A stretch of DNA of 64,000 bases, from assembly GCF_003589595.1 (NCBI RefSeq), contig NW_020653900.1, positions 5,364,111 through 5,428,110 on the forward strand. The letters are read 5' to 3'. Made by a program: the position numbers and the translations under genes. This DNA comes from Hyposmocoma kahamanoa (taxonomy: Eukaryota; Arthropoda; Insecta; Lepidoptera; Cosmopterigidae). Positions 33,256 to 44,765 of this stretch are shown in pieces. The stretch's first letter is position 1. Each line of letters starts with the position of its first letter. Below the pieces are notes generated by a model. That model worked only from the letters and a program-made list of their open reading frames with translations, was not told the origin of the DNA and did not search any database.

Positions 33256-33509
33256 GTGAAAGAATTCATCCAGGGCATCAGATAGTAATGTGAGCATTAC
33301 AGCTTTCCGATTTTGAAAAGAAAGTGTAAAGGTAACACTGCAGGTTTTACCTTTACACTTTCATGTCTCAGGGTGACGGGCACAGTGGCAGTGCCCCTCA
33401 GATCTTTACGATTTAAAGAGCTTTGAGTGGCACTGCAACTGTTATGGATAGGTTTGTCGCTTACCGCCAGGCATGACATGTTCATCTCACCACTTAATAT
33501 CATTAAAAC
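33256..33509 (+). repeat. M repeat with internal inverted duplication
   Basis: M order throughout, but 16-bp arms GAAAGTGTAAAGGTAA (33320-33335) and their complement (33347-33362) replace the normal GGTAAGGGTGCTGGTGAAAT region. Ends CACTTAATATCATTAAAA. Confidence 0.82.
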
Positions 33510-33544
33510 AACACAGCCAAGAACTTTTCCCACGAACTTTACGT

Positions 33545-33845
33545 ATAAAAAGTTTTATAGAAAATTAGTAAGAACTGTGGTTTAAACAGCAATACTGTCA
33601 CAAATAAACTTTGACAGAAAGTTAGTAAGAACAGTTGTTTAAACGGAATACTGTCAGATAACCTTTGACAGGAAGTTGTAAAATTAATGGTTGAAAGTTT
33701 AAACGATGAAAAAGACACAAAATTTATTGGAAACAGTAATTTAAATACCACCATTGTTACAGATAGCCTTTGACGGAAAATTAGTAAAACGGTGATTTAT
33801 CTATTAACACTCTGACACAAAACCTTTGATATAATAATTGTAACG
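33545..33845. repeat. Degenerate minisatellite, 54-60-bp period
   Basis: CCTTTGACAGRAARTTAGTAA with following ..CTGTCA.. recurs from about 33549, with units at 33608, 33662, 33767 (two periods on) and 33823. Units diverge in length and sequence. Confidence 0.7.
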
Positions 33846-33854
33846 TTTTAATTT

Positions 33855-34419
33855 TAAAAAAACCGACCCCAAAAGTTTGGTTTTTGGCTTTTTTCGATTT
33901 CCATGAAATCGCCTCTTCTGATTCTGACTTCTTGGTGACTGTGAATGGGACTATTATGAATTCCTTTATACATTTTATACTTTTTTCTGATTGTCATGGT
34001 GAAGGTGATTTATTGATTAAATGTACTGTGACAAGTGAAAAGTCGACTTTTAATTGCGGAAAATATTTTTTTAATTTGTAATAGCCAAAACAAAACTAGA
34101 AGAGCATCGTCAGGGACCACCTCGAGAGTATACCCTTTCCAACAAAAAAATAATTTTCAAAATCAGTCCACAAATGACGGAGAAATCTATGAGAACACTG
34201 ACATGCCTAGAAAATTTGCGGATTTTTCTCAATTTCCATGCGATCCCCTCATCAGATACTGACTTGGTGACAGTGGGACCACCACGAGAATGCACCCTTT
34301 CAAACAAAAAATAATTTTCAAAATCGGTCTACAATTGACGGAGAAATCGGAAAATATGCATAAAACATACATACAACCGAACTTACGACCTCCTCCTTTT
34401 TTTAAGTCGGTTAAAAATT
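33855..34419 (-). mobile_element. P-family element with internal duplication
   Basis: Left AAAAAAACCGACCCCAAAAG; right CCTCCTCCTTTTTTTAAGTC. An internal segment (GACCACCWCGAGARTRYACC to GACGGAGAAATC) occurs twice, at 34112-34187 and 34275-34348. Open frames in it are chance frames. Confidence 0.78.
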
Positions 34420-34439
34420 AGTAGTAACTGCTGTATAAA

Positions 34440-34560
34440 TGCCAACACTGAGCCGGAAAGACAAAAATCAATGCCGTTAGTCTGTCTTTCCACGCTAAGC
34501 TTGCTATTACCACACACAAAATACAATGCAATTGTCAGTATACAATGAGCATCTGGTAGG
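34440..34560 (+). repeat. Low-copy repeat T, copy 2
   Basis: ACTGAGCCGGAAAGACAAAA and CTGTCTTTCC share order with the complement of 26.51-26.67 kb. Weak similarity. Confidence 0.35.
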
Positions 34561-34840
34561 CTCATTTTAATATGATAACTTTTAACGTTCATTCATATTT
34601 TATTGTATTGTATTAAGATCCTATAAGCTCCATTTTCGTGTGGAAATCCACTCGATGAACAAAGAGGTTGACAATGACTACCGGAAATACGACTCTTAGT
34701 CATATTTCCATATTGAACTGAAACGTCTTTCTTGACTTGAACATTAAAATTCAACCCTATGGCACTAACAATAAGTCCAGAGTCGTATTGACTGTACCTA
34801 TTAACAATACAAACATCTTTTTCAAATTCTTACATAAATA

Positions 34841-35146
34841 TTTTTTTCATAACGTCAAGTGACGGGCGGAAGAGGTCGTGCGCCTGACTGTAAACTACAC
34901 GCCTATTCATGACAATAACAGTGCCACTCAGAGCTTTAAATTTCAAAGATCTGAGGGGCACTGCCACTGCGCCCGGCACCCTAGGACGTAAATTGGCTAG
35001 TCCTATGTACCTGTAATTTCACCAGCACCCTTACCCTTCAAAACCGGAACATAGAAATGCTGACATTACTGCTTGGCGGCAGAAATAGGTCAGGTGGCAG
35101 TACTACCCTGGACGAACTCTTTCACAAGGAGCTCTACTGCTACTAA
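34841..35146 (-). repeat. M repeat, full length
   Basis: T-run, ATAACGTCAAGTGACGGGCG, core, CCGGAACATAGAAATGCTGA and the end GGAGCTCTACTGCTACTAAA. Confidence 0.88.
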
Positions 35147-36024
35147 ATACAGGGTGACAGGTTGAACAAGATAAATATTTACGGGCAAACGATGGAGGCG
35201 ATAAGCACAGAACCGAAAGGACTAATGAAAGAAAAAAAATTATGAGTAAATTCTCAGTAGAAGAGAGTTTTTAGGTTTTCGTGATTGCTACAAACATAAA
35301 ATGAAACTATTCCAAACTATATCGCATATTTCTCAAACAAATCAACGTCTCAGGCTCTTTATAGGTCCCATCGCCATGGTCACTAAGTCAAGCGTTTTCC
35401 GATTTAGATTCGAAAAAAATTGTTTTATTTCCCAGAAATAAATAAGCTTTAACAGGTTGATAAAAATTATGATATATTCCTAACATATACTGCTAAAAGA
35501 AGGTATTTCGCTGAAATTTACTTTGATTTTCAGAAACTAAACCAGAGTCAAGTAACTGGATACTTTCCTCGGCATGTTCTTGTATTGGAATAACAATATC
35601 GGAGCAGTATTTGATACAGGAATGCATCTATGCACTCCCTGCCGCTGTACACGTCCGATATGTGGTTTTGTGACATGTATATTCCTATCAGAAATAGCTC
35701 CAGATATAATATGATAGACGTGGACGCATTATTAAATTTTCGATACTTGAAGTTCCTTGACTTAACTCCATTGTTTTTTTACCAATATATCGATTGTTTC
35801 TCTGTCACACACACACAAGCACCCACTCGCAGACACTGTGAAGTCAAGATGGTTCCTCTTCGTAGCACAAAAATTTTATTTTCACAAAATGAAATAACCT
35901 ACTTTTTAAAACTTCATTAAATTGATTAACTTATTATATTATCCCACTGCTAGACACGAAACTTCACAATTAACATATCATAAAGAACTTTATATCTTTG
36001 TATTAATTATGTAACGAACAAATC
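35147..36024. other. No supported gene
   Basis: AT-rich. A 96-codon plus frame at 35630 has no domain or codon bias that I recognise. Confidence 0.35.
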
Positions 36025-36204
36025 TAGCCCCGCACTCTCGTCCGAAACCATTACTCTTAAATAAGTGTTATAAGGACAAAATGAAAAGACGCAAGATTCG
36101 AATGAAGCTTAACACCTGACATTGTCTTTTATTTGGCCGAATATTACTTATTTGACGGCAATTGTTTCAGACGGATGTCAGACGGAGAATGAGTGTAGAC
36201 CCCC
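36025..36204. mobile_element. Palindromic element R, copy 2
   Basis: Left AGCCCCGCACTCTCGTCCGA; right GACGGAGAATGAGTGTAGAC before CCCCC. The right half (GAATATTACTTATTTGACGG, CAATTGTTTC) matches 19.20-19.26 kb closely; the left half is more eroded. Confidence 0.65.
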
Positions 36205-36355
36205 AAATACGATCTGGTAGCTGCTACAGTTCCCGAGATTGCGAGAAATCTCCAGAAAACGAGTGACCTATGTTTTCGCTAGGTGTATTGCACTATGGTA
36301 CGTAAAGTAAGTCCTTTTTGAAGGCAGAGTAAAATGACATTTGTATGGTTGCCAG

Positions 36356-36994
36356 TAGATATACGCCGAGTACTCTTTTGCTACTCGGTACTCGGCCGAA
36401 TAACTCGGTTCATGAGAAAAGTACTCGGTTAAAATAAAGCATTACAGTTATAGACATAATAAAATAAAACGAACAATATATATAAAATAATCAAAAGAGA
36501 TATATTACTAGAAATTCTAGACAATTGTAACAATTTGTAGCAATTTAGTAATTTAAAAAGAAAGTTTACGTTATTAACATTTAAAATTTAACAAAGGCAA
36601 GTTATGTTGTAGGAATACAATGCTTTCTGAGCGTTCAGGTAATAGTTTGTTCCTTTTTTCTTCATACACATTACCCGCTTCGGAAAATAACCGCTCGCTA
36701 CACACTGTGCTTGCAGGTGCACATAAAATCACACGTTACACGCACGTTGTTAACTGGGCAAGTTTTGAATATCTTATATTATGCCCTTTTCCCATTGGAA
36801 AGGACTCTGCTATCGCGACAATAAACTTTCATTGACATATCGGTCTCATTCTAGAGCAATGGGACTTTTAGGATCATCGCATTCCGGTTGTAATGGACCG
36901 AGTAATTCGGCCGAGTACTCGGCTCGGCAAATGTTAAACCGAGCAATATTTGGTAATCGGTTACTCGGTAAAACTTGTACTGGGTGCATCTCTA
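36356..36994 (-). mobile_element. hAT-type element with 8-bp TSD
   Basis: Flanked by perfect GTTGCCAG direct repeats (36348-36355 and 36995-37002). Ends: TAGATATACGCCGAGTAC at left and, complemented, TAGAGATGCACCCAGTAC at right. An 8-bp duplication and an AGAGATGCACC-like end fit the hAT superfamily. Subterminal ACTCGG words are abundant on both sides. 639 bp, internally deleted, with a remnant of a transposase C-terminus on the minus strand. Confidence 0.85.
36574..36735 (-). pseudogene. hAT transposase C-terminal (hATC) remnant
   Basis: The minus frame reads LCAPASTVCSERLFSEAGNV, then YEEKRNKLLPERSESIVFLQ and HNLPLL before a stop at 36574. P.(S/T)...SER.FS.AG...R..L.P.....VFL is the hATC dimerisation pattern of hAT transposases. 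About 53 codons are open, and an in-frame stop just upstream (complement of 36736-36738) ends it. It lies inside the 36356-36994 element, so it is the decayed 3' end of its own transposase gene; the DDE core and zinc finger are deleted. Confidence 0.8.
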
Positions 36995-37002
36995 GTTGCC
37001 AG

Positions 37003-37350
37003 TTTCATAAAATTTTAAATAGTTATGTAATAACTGCCGATAGTTTAGAAATAATATAAAATTTTGCCAAAAATAACGTATTACTAATTGCGTTATTGCC
37101 ATCTTTATTCTTATTTTGATAGTTGGTCTTCTAGTATCGAGATAAATTTGTATTCATATCCATTTTAACAAGAATAGCCGGATTTAGAAGATCTATGTTG
37201 AATTAAAATGAAAAACTTTAAAATATGTCTCCTCTTTGTATTTTTCTTAAACGTAGTTCTTTATATACTATGTGTGAACTTACAAAAATTAACAATTCAA
37301 ATGAACTTATACTCAGTAATTAAATGAATAATGTTTCGAGGATGATTAAA
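37003..37350. other. No supported feature
   Basis: AT-rich spacer. Nothing recognised. Confidence 0.35.
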
Positions 37351-37581
37351 ATAATAATAATAATAACGCACACAGTCAACATAGCCCCGTACTAAGGAAA
37401 CCCTGTGTCGCGGGTGCCATGGACACGCGCATAGACAAGCACAAATTACGCCCAAACTCACGAGAGAATAAATAACAAATATAGGCCATACAAATATTTC
37501 TCCCGGCCTGGGAGTCGAACCTCAGACTTCTGCGTGGCAGTCACTCTTCGGCATGTTAACCGTGCGGCCACCGAGGCAGTT
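37351..37581 (-). mobile_element. SINE-B copy
   Basis: The left edge is an ATA trinucleotide run (the element's 3' tail). Minus strand: GCCTCGGTGGCCGCACGGTT (box A region), GGTTCGACTCCCAGGCCGGG (box B), then the shared body. Confidence 0.85.
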
Positions 37582-38142
37582 ACATGAAACCAGTTCGGCT
37601 ATTTAACCCGTAAGTGTGAGCAATATTCAGGTGTTAGTCGATAGAATATATCGAATGCGATCACTAGCTACACACAAGTAGGCAATGCTTTTACGTAATG
37701 AACTGTTATTTTATTCCATTTCAAGAAAGACAGACTCTAATGAGATATAAATCATCCCGTAACTACGGCAAATTGTACTTCTCACTCGTTGTAACCTTAC
37801 CTTAATATCAAGGTAAAGTTACTTTAACATTACACTTGAGACTTGCGACAGTCATCGTTCATATCTTAGACGAGTTCTAAAATCGCGTTGTGAAATTATG
37901 AATTGAACTTATGACGAAGACAAATTGCTTGCGAGAATATTTCATCGGAACTCTACTTAGTTTATTTCAGAATTGACACCAAATCGATCGCGATAAGAGC
38001 GATGACGTTGTCTGTAGACACAGTGACTTCATCGGTAGACAGTCTCTAGACAAAATCTTATTAGATTCATAAAATGATCTACCCTTACAATTGTTTAAAA
38101 AATACTCATTTATATTATTATAACATTCTGCAATATTCGAGA
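37582..38142. other. No supported feature
   Basis: Short inverted words such as TTACCTT..AAGGTAA near 37798-37817. No gene recognised. Confidence 0.35.
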
Positions 38143-38454
38143 TTTAGCAGTAGCAGTAGAACTTCTTGCGAAATAGTTCGTCCAGGGAAGTTCTGCCACC
38201 GTACCTATTTCTGCCGCCAAGCAGTAATGTGAGCATTACTGCGTTCCGGTTTAGAAGGATGAGGGGGCTGGTGAAATTACAGGCACATGGGACTTGTCAA
38301 GTTATGTCTCAGGGTGACGGGCGCAGTGGCAGTGCCCATAAGATCTTAGTGATTTAAAACTCTGAATGGCACTCCAACTGTTATGAATAGGTGTGTCACT
38401 TACCACCAGGCGCACGACTTGTTCCTCCCGCCATTTGGTATCATAAAAAAAAAA
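38143..38454 (+). repeat. M repeat, full length
   Basis: TTAGCAGTAGCAGTAGAACT to TTTGGTATCATAAAAAAAAA with all internal blocks present. A good reference copy. Confidence 0.9.
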
Positions 38455-38571
38455 TTACTTACAAAATTAACATAATTGTTAGTTTTTTTTAGTTAGACTT
38501 CTGATGTATTTTTTTTATAATGATTAGAATACTTTCTGCCGCCGTTAATAGTAAGGGCGTATGTGACATTT

Positions 38572-38573
<2 letters not shown>

Positions 38574-38609
<36 letters not shown>
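38574..38609. repeat. AT dinucleotide microsatellite
   Basis: About 17 uninterrupted AT units. Confidence 0.9.
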
Positions 38610-38611
<2 letters not shown>

Positions 38612-38990
38612 ATGTAACTAGTGGTCGGAACAGGTTGTTCCAAATGAGTAGATAAATATCTACATATATGTATAGATACAAGGTGTGACAACGAGTGGTT
38701 AAGACCACCAAGTAGTATTGTTTTTCGAGTTCCGGATATCCAGAAATAGTTTTACTGCATTGTGATATAAAATTACTTACCTAGGAAGCTGTAGTGGAAT
38801 TTAAAGATTTTAATGCCGTCATATAAAATAGTAGATTTTTTTAATGACCTGTAAGCAATAGCTTATTTTAACTAATGCGGGTATTGTTATATATTCATGG
38901 AATATTATGTACAAGTATCTACAACCCACCATCTCGAGCTCATCTCAGGTACGACCTCAGGCACCTGCGTTGGTAACACTCAACAAAATT
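38610..38990. other. No supported feature
   Basis: AT-rich spacer. Nothing recognised. Confidence 0.35.
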
Positions 38991-39150
38991 GTGTAATTAT
39001 AGGCACATGGTCTCAGGGTGACAGTCGCGGTGGCAGTGCCCTCAAATCCTTACAATTTAAAGCTCTGAGTGACTGTCATGGACAAGCGTGTAGCTTAACA
39101 CCAGGCACTCGACTTGTTCGTCACGTAGTCACGTCATTTGATATCATAGA
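38991..39150 (+). repeat. M repeat, 3' part, shortened
   Basis: TAATTATAGGCACATGGTCT, GTGGCAGTGCCCTCAAATCC and GTCATTTGATATCATAGA. The 5' part is absent and small deletions are present. Confidence 0.78.
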
Positions 39151-39672
39151 ATAGCGAAACACGCAACGTATTTTTCGCTCTTATTGCATGGATTTAAAAC
39201 TTTATCCTGCGCCCGACTCCACTAATGTCATTCCTGGCTTCTGAACTTGAGATGTTATATTATCAACGTTTAAATTGACGTTGACTTCTGGTTACATAGT
39301 TATAAAATGTTTATTAAACATGTTCCAGCGTGATTTTAATACATACTTACCAACATAATCTAATTTTAATTTTGCTAAGTGCATACATATTAAAAGTACG
39401 TGACTGTAAATGAAAATGTAACGTCAATATAACACAGAATACACGTGGAAGGATTGCTCATTGTCAGGCAGACAAAATCAAAGCAAGATGCTGTAATACA
39501 ATTTATTAATGCTCATTTTACTCTGTGATAGTAGATACACCACGTTCTAATTACTTTATTAATTTAATATTTGTCTTCGTATAATGAAACCACATGTTTC
39601 TAAATTTATTAAAGAAGAAAAAAATATAATACTGAATTCACTTACAAACAACCTTAACGATGTTCTCTTGGC
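39151..39672. other. No supported feature
   Basis: AT-rich spacer. Nothing recognised. Confidence 0.35.
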
Positions 39673-39917
39673 TCAGTAGCAGAAGAGCTACTTAGGTATC
39701 TATTTCTACCGCTAAGCATTAGTATGAGCCATACTGTGTTTCGGTTTTAAAAGGTGCTGATGAAATTACAGGTACATGGAACTTTTCTCAGGATGACGGG
39801 CGCAGTGGCAATGCCCCTCAGATCTTTGCAAATAAAAACTCTGAGCGGTACTGTTGTGTCGCTTACCACCAGGCGTACGTACGATTTGGTCAACCCGTTA
39901 CTTCTTATCATAAAAAG
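39673..39917 (+). repeat. M repeat, shortened
   Basis: CAGTAGCAGAAGAGCTACTT to CTTCTTATCATAAAAA, with deletions at CCAGGGAAGTACTGCC and elsewhere. Confidence 0.8.
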
Positions 39918-40225
39918 TTACTAAAAATGCAGAACAACATAGAACTTACATGTTAAGCTAACTGGCCGAGATAAAGATCTAAATACCCTCGTTACAAAGG
40001 TTACCTGCTGTCAAGGATAAAACCTACTATGTGAATGAATAAAAGAACAGTGCTATAATATAACTAGGGTGTTACATAAGGGACTCACACGTTATAATAA
40101 AAAATTATACAACGTTGAGTAACCGTTTAAGATTGGTACAATTTTTTTCACTTTCTCGTCGCGTTACAAACATTTGAAAATTGGAAAATAACCATAATTA
40201 AGAAACGAAACGACGAAATACTTTC

Positions 40226-40448
40226 ATAGATTTCTCATAGATGGCGCTACGGCTAAAAAGTCGTTGAAAAACCAAATACAAAGATAAGACAACAAGCACA
40301 TGGATAAATTCGTGAGGTCCTCTGGTTCGTTCCGTGGCTTAGTTGGCATAGCGTCTGGCACAGTTCTAGAAGACTTCGGTTCGAATGCGGCCGGATCGAA
40401 GGAATTTTTTCTAAGTGTTAGATCTTTGTTTTAATAATTATAACAATT
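40226..40448 (+). mobile_element. SINE-A copy
   Basis: Starts AGATTTCTCATAGATGGCGC and runs through GGCTTAGTTGGCATAGCGTC (box A region) and TCGGTTCGAATGCGGCCGGA (box B) to GTTAGATCTTTGTTTTAATA. The AATATCAATTC tail is missing. Carries TAGATGGCGCTA at 40238-40249. Confidence 0.85.
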
Positions 40449-41552
40449 AAACAATTTAATAGGTGTTTGTTCACACTTACCTATTATACTGACACTATAA
40501 CTGATCCACCGCCAATTCTAAATCCGAACTGATCTCTTCTATATTTTGCAACTTCCAATGGATCCCCTCATTGTATTTGTAAGGTAAGTACAGTCAAGAG
40601 AAAAAGAAGTTTTTAAATTCAAATATTTATTTATTAAGCAATCGTGGTCAAATGTTATAATTATATCAATTTTTTTTTTGTTACAGGTCATTTGTATTGA
40701 CATATTTCAAATCACAAGTAAAGAAAAATCAGTCTTGCGCTAAATCTATGGTCTTGCGTAATATTTAAAATTTAAGTTTAATGCTAGAATTATCAGACAA
40801 TATTTTTTTGTAACAGGTCATTAATATTGACTTAGTGATATATATAAATAAATTTTCTTGTTGACTACACCACAATATCTACCGAGAATAAGCTTGTCTG
40901 TCTCAGGGCGTCAGGTGGGAAGAAGTCTCAGAAATCGTGTATTTTGGATCAATGCCATCTAGCGATAAACTTCGGAACTACTTTAACAAGTGATGTAAGA
41001 ATTTCTACAACGAAATTGTGTATTATGAAACTAATTTTCGGGGGACATAATGCCGTATTTTCCTATTCATACTAGCAAAAGCATTTGGATTTACATGCCA
41101 ATTCTTGTAGTGGCAAGTAAATCCATCCATTTACCATAAACACGTAGAAACGGTTCTCCAGTGACAGTAGTCATATTATATTTCACTGACATTTTTTATG
41201 AAATAATTGGATTATTCAAAGCGAGTCACTGGAGGAGAAGCGGAAAAAACTATTTCGCTAGATCAAATGGTTATGTATTTATTATTAGTTATCGGTTTTA
41301 CAAAAAATATGCGATACACCTAAGAATATAGTCTAAAGAATGCGCTAATTTGTTACACGAAAATATGTTCTTTACTCGATCATATAAATCCTGAAAATAG
41401 GCTAAAATACAAGTCTAAAATGAATTATTTGCCAATAACATATCTAACTTAATTTTTATATGGTAATATTTTTCTATAAGTACTATAGAGAACCAGCTAA
41501 ATTTTGGTTTTCAAGTGCAACACTATTGTTATTAAATTAACATTTATCCCAG
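40449..41552. other. No supported gene; direct repeat present
   Basis: TTTTTTTGTWACAGGTCATT followed by ..TATTGACWTA occurs at 40671 and 40804. A CTCF-like variant TGCCATCTAGCG lies at 40954-40965. Otherwise nothing recognised. Confidence 0.35.
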
Positions 41553-41768
41553 AATTTGGAAATTGTCCAACCGTTTAACGTCGCACCGCGCTTCCCGCTG
41601 CCTCGTCAGTCGCCATCGGTCGCTTGTCGACATCGGACCTGTGTTAAATTTTCTCCGCCTGTTCTTATTTTATTCATATTAATGTACAGCGCACGAAATC
41701 TGGGACGCGGGGGTGACCCCCCCTCATCTCACCTCCTAAAATGGAGGCTCGCGTTGAAATACTTCGCA
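41553..41768 (+). repeat. Low-copy GC-rich repeat V, copy 1
   Basis: GGAAATTGTCCAACCGTTTA, CGCTTCCCGCTGCC, CCGCCTGTTCTTATTTTATT and CATATTAATGTACAGCGC match 50.65-50.89 kb in order. GC-rich within AT-rich DNA. Origin unknown; possibly a retroelement UTR. Confidence 0.55.
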
Positions 41769-41772
41769 TTAA

Positions 41773-41843
41773 GAGTCGTTACAACCTCAAATGGCATTGG
41801 TTGATTCAGCATAACAGTGAAAGTGTTGAATCGGTCGAGAGGT
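41773..41843 (+). mobile_element. Element E, left fragment
   Basis: TTAA (41769-41772) then GAGTCGTTACAACCTCAAAT and CAGCATAACAGTGAAAGTGT match the left end of E. Truncated where S begins. Confidence 0.65.
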
Positions 41844-41845
41844 CA

Positions 41846-41993
41846 CCGCGTAGACCAAATTCAAACTAGCCTCGTCCGCGCGCCGGGACACTCATTTAAG
41901 TTAAAACGTAAAAGCAAAATAAATAGAGCGTATTTTGCCATGTAAGATTCACGCGGTCTTCGCGCGGGGTAAGCGCTATGAAGTCGTGTGCCC
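41846..41993 (-). repeat. Low-copy GC-rich repeat S, copy 2
   Basis: CACTCATTTAAGTTAAAACG, TAAATAGAGCGTATTTTGCC and TTCACGCGGTCTTCGCGCGG, ending GTCGTGTGCCCTAAC, form the inverted equivalent of 10.29-10.45 kb. Confidence 0.6.
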
Positions 41994-42650
41994 TAACTGT
42001 GATAGCAATCGTGTACCCATACGTAATATGAACTCTCCACATGGACCCCTTGTTGTACAAATAAAATATTTCTGATTACCTACATAAAAAAAACTTGCTA
42101 TTGTTGGTGCATGTCTAGCATGGTTATTTCAAAACATAAATTTTAATTCTAGGCCACAGCATTTTGTAAACGTGAATATTTATGTGACGGTTTTTTGAGC
42201 TTAATTTATCTATTATTTGTCATTGTCAGTGAATGTTTGTGTTGTGTTTTGAGAAATATATGTCTTAAACCATAAAAGTACCCCACCCGTCCCTTTCCCA
42301 CCGAACTCTATTGTACATAATGAAGATGTATTACTTTTAATCGCTATCCTGTTAATTCATGTGTTACTTATATTGACTTTATAGAACTGGATTATGTCTA
42401 ACGAACATTGAAATGTTATTTTACACATGAGAACATCATGAAATATTGAAAAAGACGTCACTGAAAAATAAGGAAGTATTTTAAGATACTTTATCCGTTG
42501 GCCCGTTCGAGTTCAGAAACAAAAGAAGTTTTTGTTTGCACAAAATGTAACAACTTTAAAAAACAGATAACTAGGTAACAATTTTTATAAGCTTTATTTA
42601 AAGGATTTTTAAAAGCTACTTTTTAATAATAATAATAAGTTTACTTTTTA
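41994..42650. other. No supported feature
   Basis: AT-rich spacer. Nothing recognised. Confidence 0.35.
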
Positions 42651-42830
42651 AGATTCGATTCCCGGGGCGGGAAAAATATTCGTATAGCCTACATTCATTC
42701 TCGTGAGTTTGGGTGTAATCTGTGGTTGTCTATGTGTGTGCCCTTGGCACTCGCGATACAGAGTTTCCCCAGTGCGGAGTCATGAGTGTGCTGCGTGTAT
42801 GGTGCGTTATTAAAAATATTATTATTATTA
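42651..42830 (+). mobile_element. SINE-B copy, 5' truncated
   Basis: Begins at box B (GATTCGATTCCCGGGGCGGG) and continues through ATTCGTATAGCCTACATTCA to GTGCGTTATTAAAAATATTA. The box A half of the head is missing. Confidence 0.82.
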
Positions 42831-43091
42831 AAAGTCCTACTTTACACAGAAGTACGTTTCTATTTAGAAGATTATTCCATTAAAATTCATAAAAGTGAAA
42901 AATTTTTTTCGAATACTTGTTTTTATTTCTGATTGAAGTTGTTCAGTATTATAAACTAGTACATCTCGTATACTCAGAAAGTCACCATTGAGCAAGTTCT
43001 ACAACTAGATGGACAGATATGAAAACTTTTACAAACCATTAAACAGTGACGGCTGCGGAACAATTTCAGAGTCAACTCTAACTCTAAAAAT

Positions 43092-43165
43092 ATATGATAC
43101 TAAGTAATGGGAAGAATAAGTCGTGCGCCTGATATTTAAATATAACAAGACATCTATAATAATAA
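43092..43165 (-). repeat. M repeat fragment
   Basis: TATGATACTAAGTAATGGGA and AATAAGTCGTGCGCCTGAT match the 3' end of M. The rest is eroded. Confidence 0.6.
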
Positions 43166-44275
43166 CTCAAAAAATTGTGCACTGGATGTCGTGACGACTG
43201 TTAAAAAGCTATTTTTGTTACTAATTTGTTTATACATTGACGAGCTATAGTAATAACAAACAAATCAACTAAATGGTGCTTATTGCACTGATTTTTATGG
43301 ATACTGCCGGCTATTCTTTTATTTTGTTTAGGATTAGCGCCATCTACCCACATTAGCAAATATTAATTTGTAAATTAGTTTGCAACACACAAGTATTCAT
43401 CAAAATTCAGAAGTTTATAGAGGAATTAATTGATATCCACCGCCATTCACATAATATACACTACCTGCAAGCTATAGATCAGCGCCATCTATCTGACAAA
43501 CCACAAATCATAATACAAGTTTGTAAGTCATCTCTATTGCAAGTACTTAACGATTATTTATTAGAGGAGAATATATCGCGAATCTGTCCATTGCGAGTGA
43601 CCAATTTTTTTTATTCCTTCTAGAGAACTTTGTGGTATTCCGTATTTAGAAATGTATTTTCAAATAATAATACTATTCTGTTAAAGAACGGAAACAAAGG
43701 AATGATATGCATTAACGGCTTCTACGCAAAGGATGGATTACTTTAATGGATGAGTTAGCGTCGCTATGGCAGGCTGTCCATAATGCTGGTGGCATAATAA
43801 TTTTGCGCATAATTATAAATCTGCGTCACGAATTTGCGTTATAATAAATCCACATTATTTTCTAACACAGTTTCAATAAAGGCGCAAAATGTTCGTGCTT
43901 GTAAAATTTGTATGGCTATCATTATCGTTATCAATCGACAACACGCCCCACTGCTGGCAAGGGTCCCTGTAAATAGAGGGTTCCGGCATAGTATAATAAG
44001 CCATATAGTGTAACTCCTTACAAACTTTGCAGCGCGACTGTAGGTATGTGTGCGCACCCGCCGCGCGCGGCTGTGTACAGACATTCGCATAATACGGCGG
44101 TGTACTCACGTTGCACATGCGCCATTAATTATAGAATGTTTTTTACGCCATAATACACCAATCTAATTCAAGCGGAAAGATGAGGTCTCTGCCTAAATTT
44201 TTTAGAGCAAATAGACTTGCTCTTGACCACTAACTAGACTTGGAGCAAAAATAAAGTCTACAACGGAACGACCAG
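43166..44275. other. No supported gene
   Basis: Two AGCGCCATCTA words (43335-43346 and 43480-43491), the same CTCF-like motif as in SINE-A, in otherwise unassigned DNA. A GC-richer patch at 43960-44120 has overlapping frames without domain. Confidence 0.35.
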
Positions 44276-44765
44276 GGGAATAATATTACTTTAACCTTAC
44301 ATTGACTTTTTGTACCATGACGCGCTTAAATAAGGTTATTATAATGTTAAAACTATGATGTTTTATTGGCAGCTTTGTGACTATTCATTCACTCGGTTCG
44401 TACTATGATACGCGACTTTAACATTATAGTAATATTATATTCTTATGTCAAATTCAGCAATCTTAAAATAGTTACTCGGACGCAGTGGCAACAATATTAT
44501 TTTCGAATTTATTGTCTAAATATTGATTTGTAATGATTAAAAGTTAAGTTGAACTTATTTATTTACATAAATCTCTTCAATATTTTGATTATTTTTTTAA
44601 TGTAATAGTACTATTACATTAGGAAATAATTTCTCATTAAAGAAATATACGCGATGTTTATTTTGTAAAATTATTTCAGACATCTCATCTCATCATCAAA
44701 TTCACAGCGTGATTATCAAGACTCAGCTTGTTTTATTTATTTTTCTTCATGAAAATGCGGAAAAA
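44276..44765 (+). repeat. N repeat with palindromic insertion
   Basis: AATATTACTTTAACCTTACA, ATGATGTTTTATTGGCAGCT and GTTAAGTTGAACTTATTTAT follow N order. At 44598-44621 a perfect 24-bp palindrome centred on AGTACT replaces the single ATAGTACAT of other copies. Confidence 0.78.

Noticed and set aside
36620..37059. Plus-strand frames of 71 and 92 codons
   Set aside because: They lie antisense to, or downstream of, the hATC relic within the hAT element. The minus strand gives the meaningful translation.
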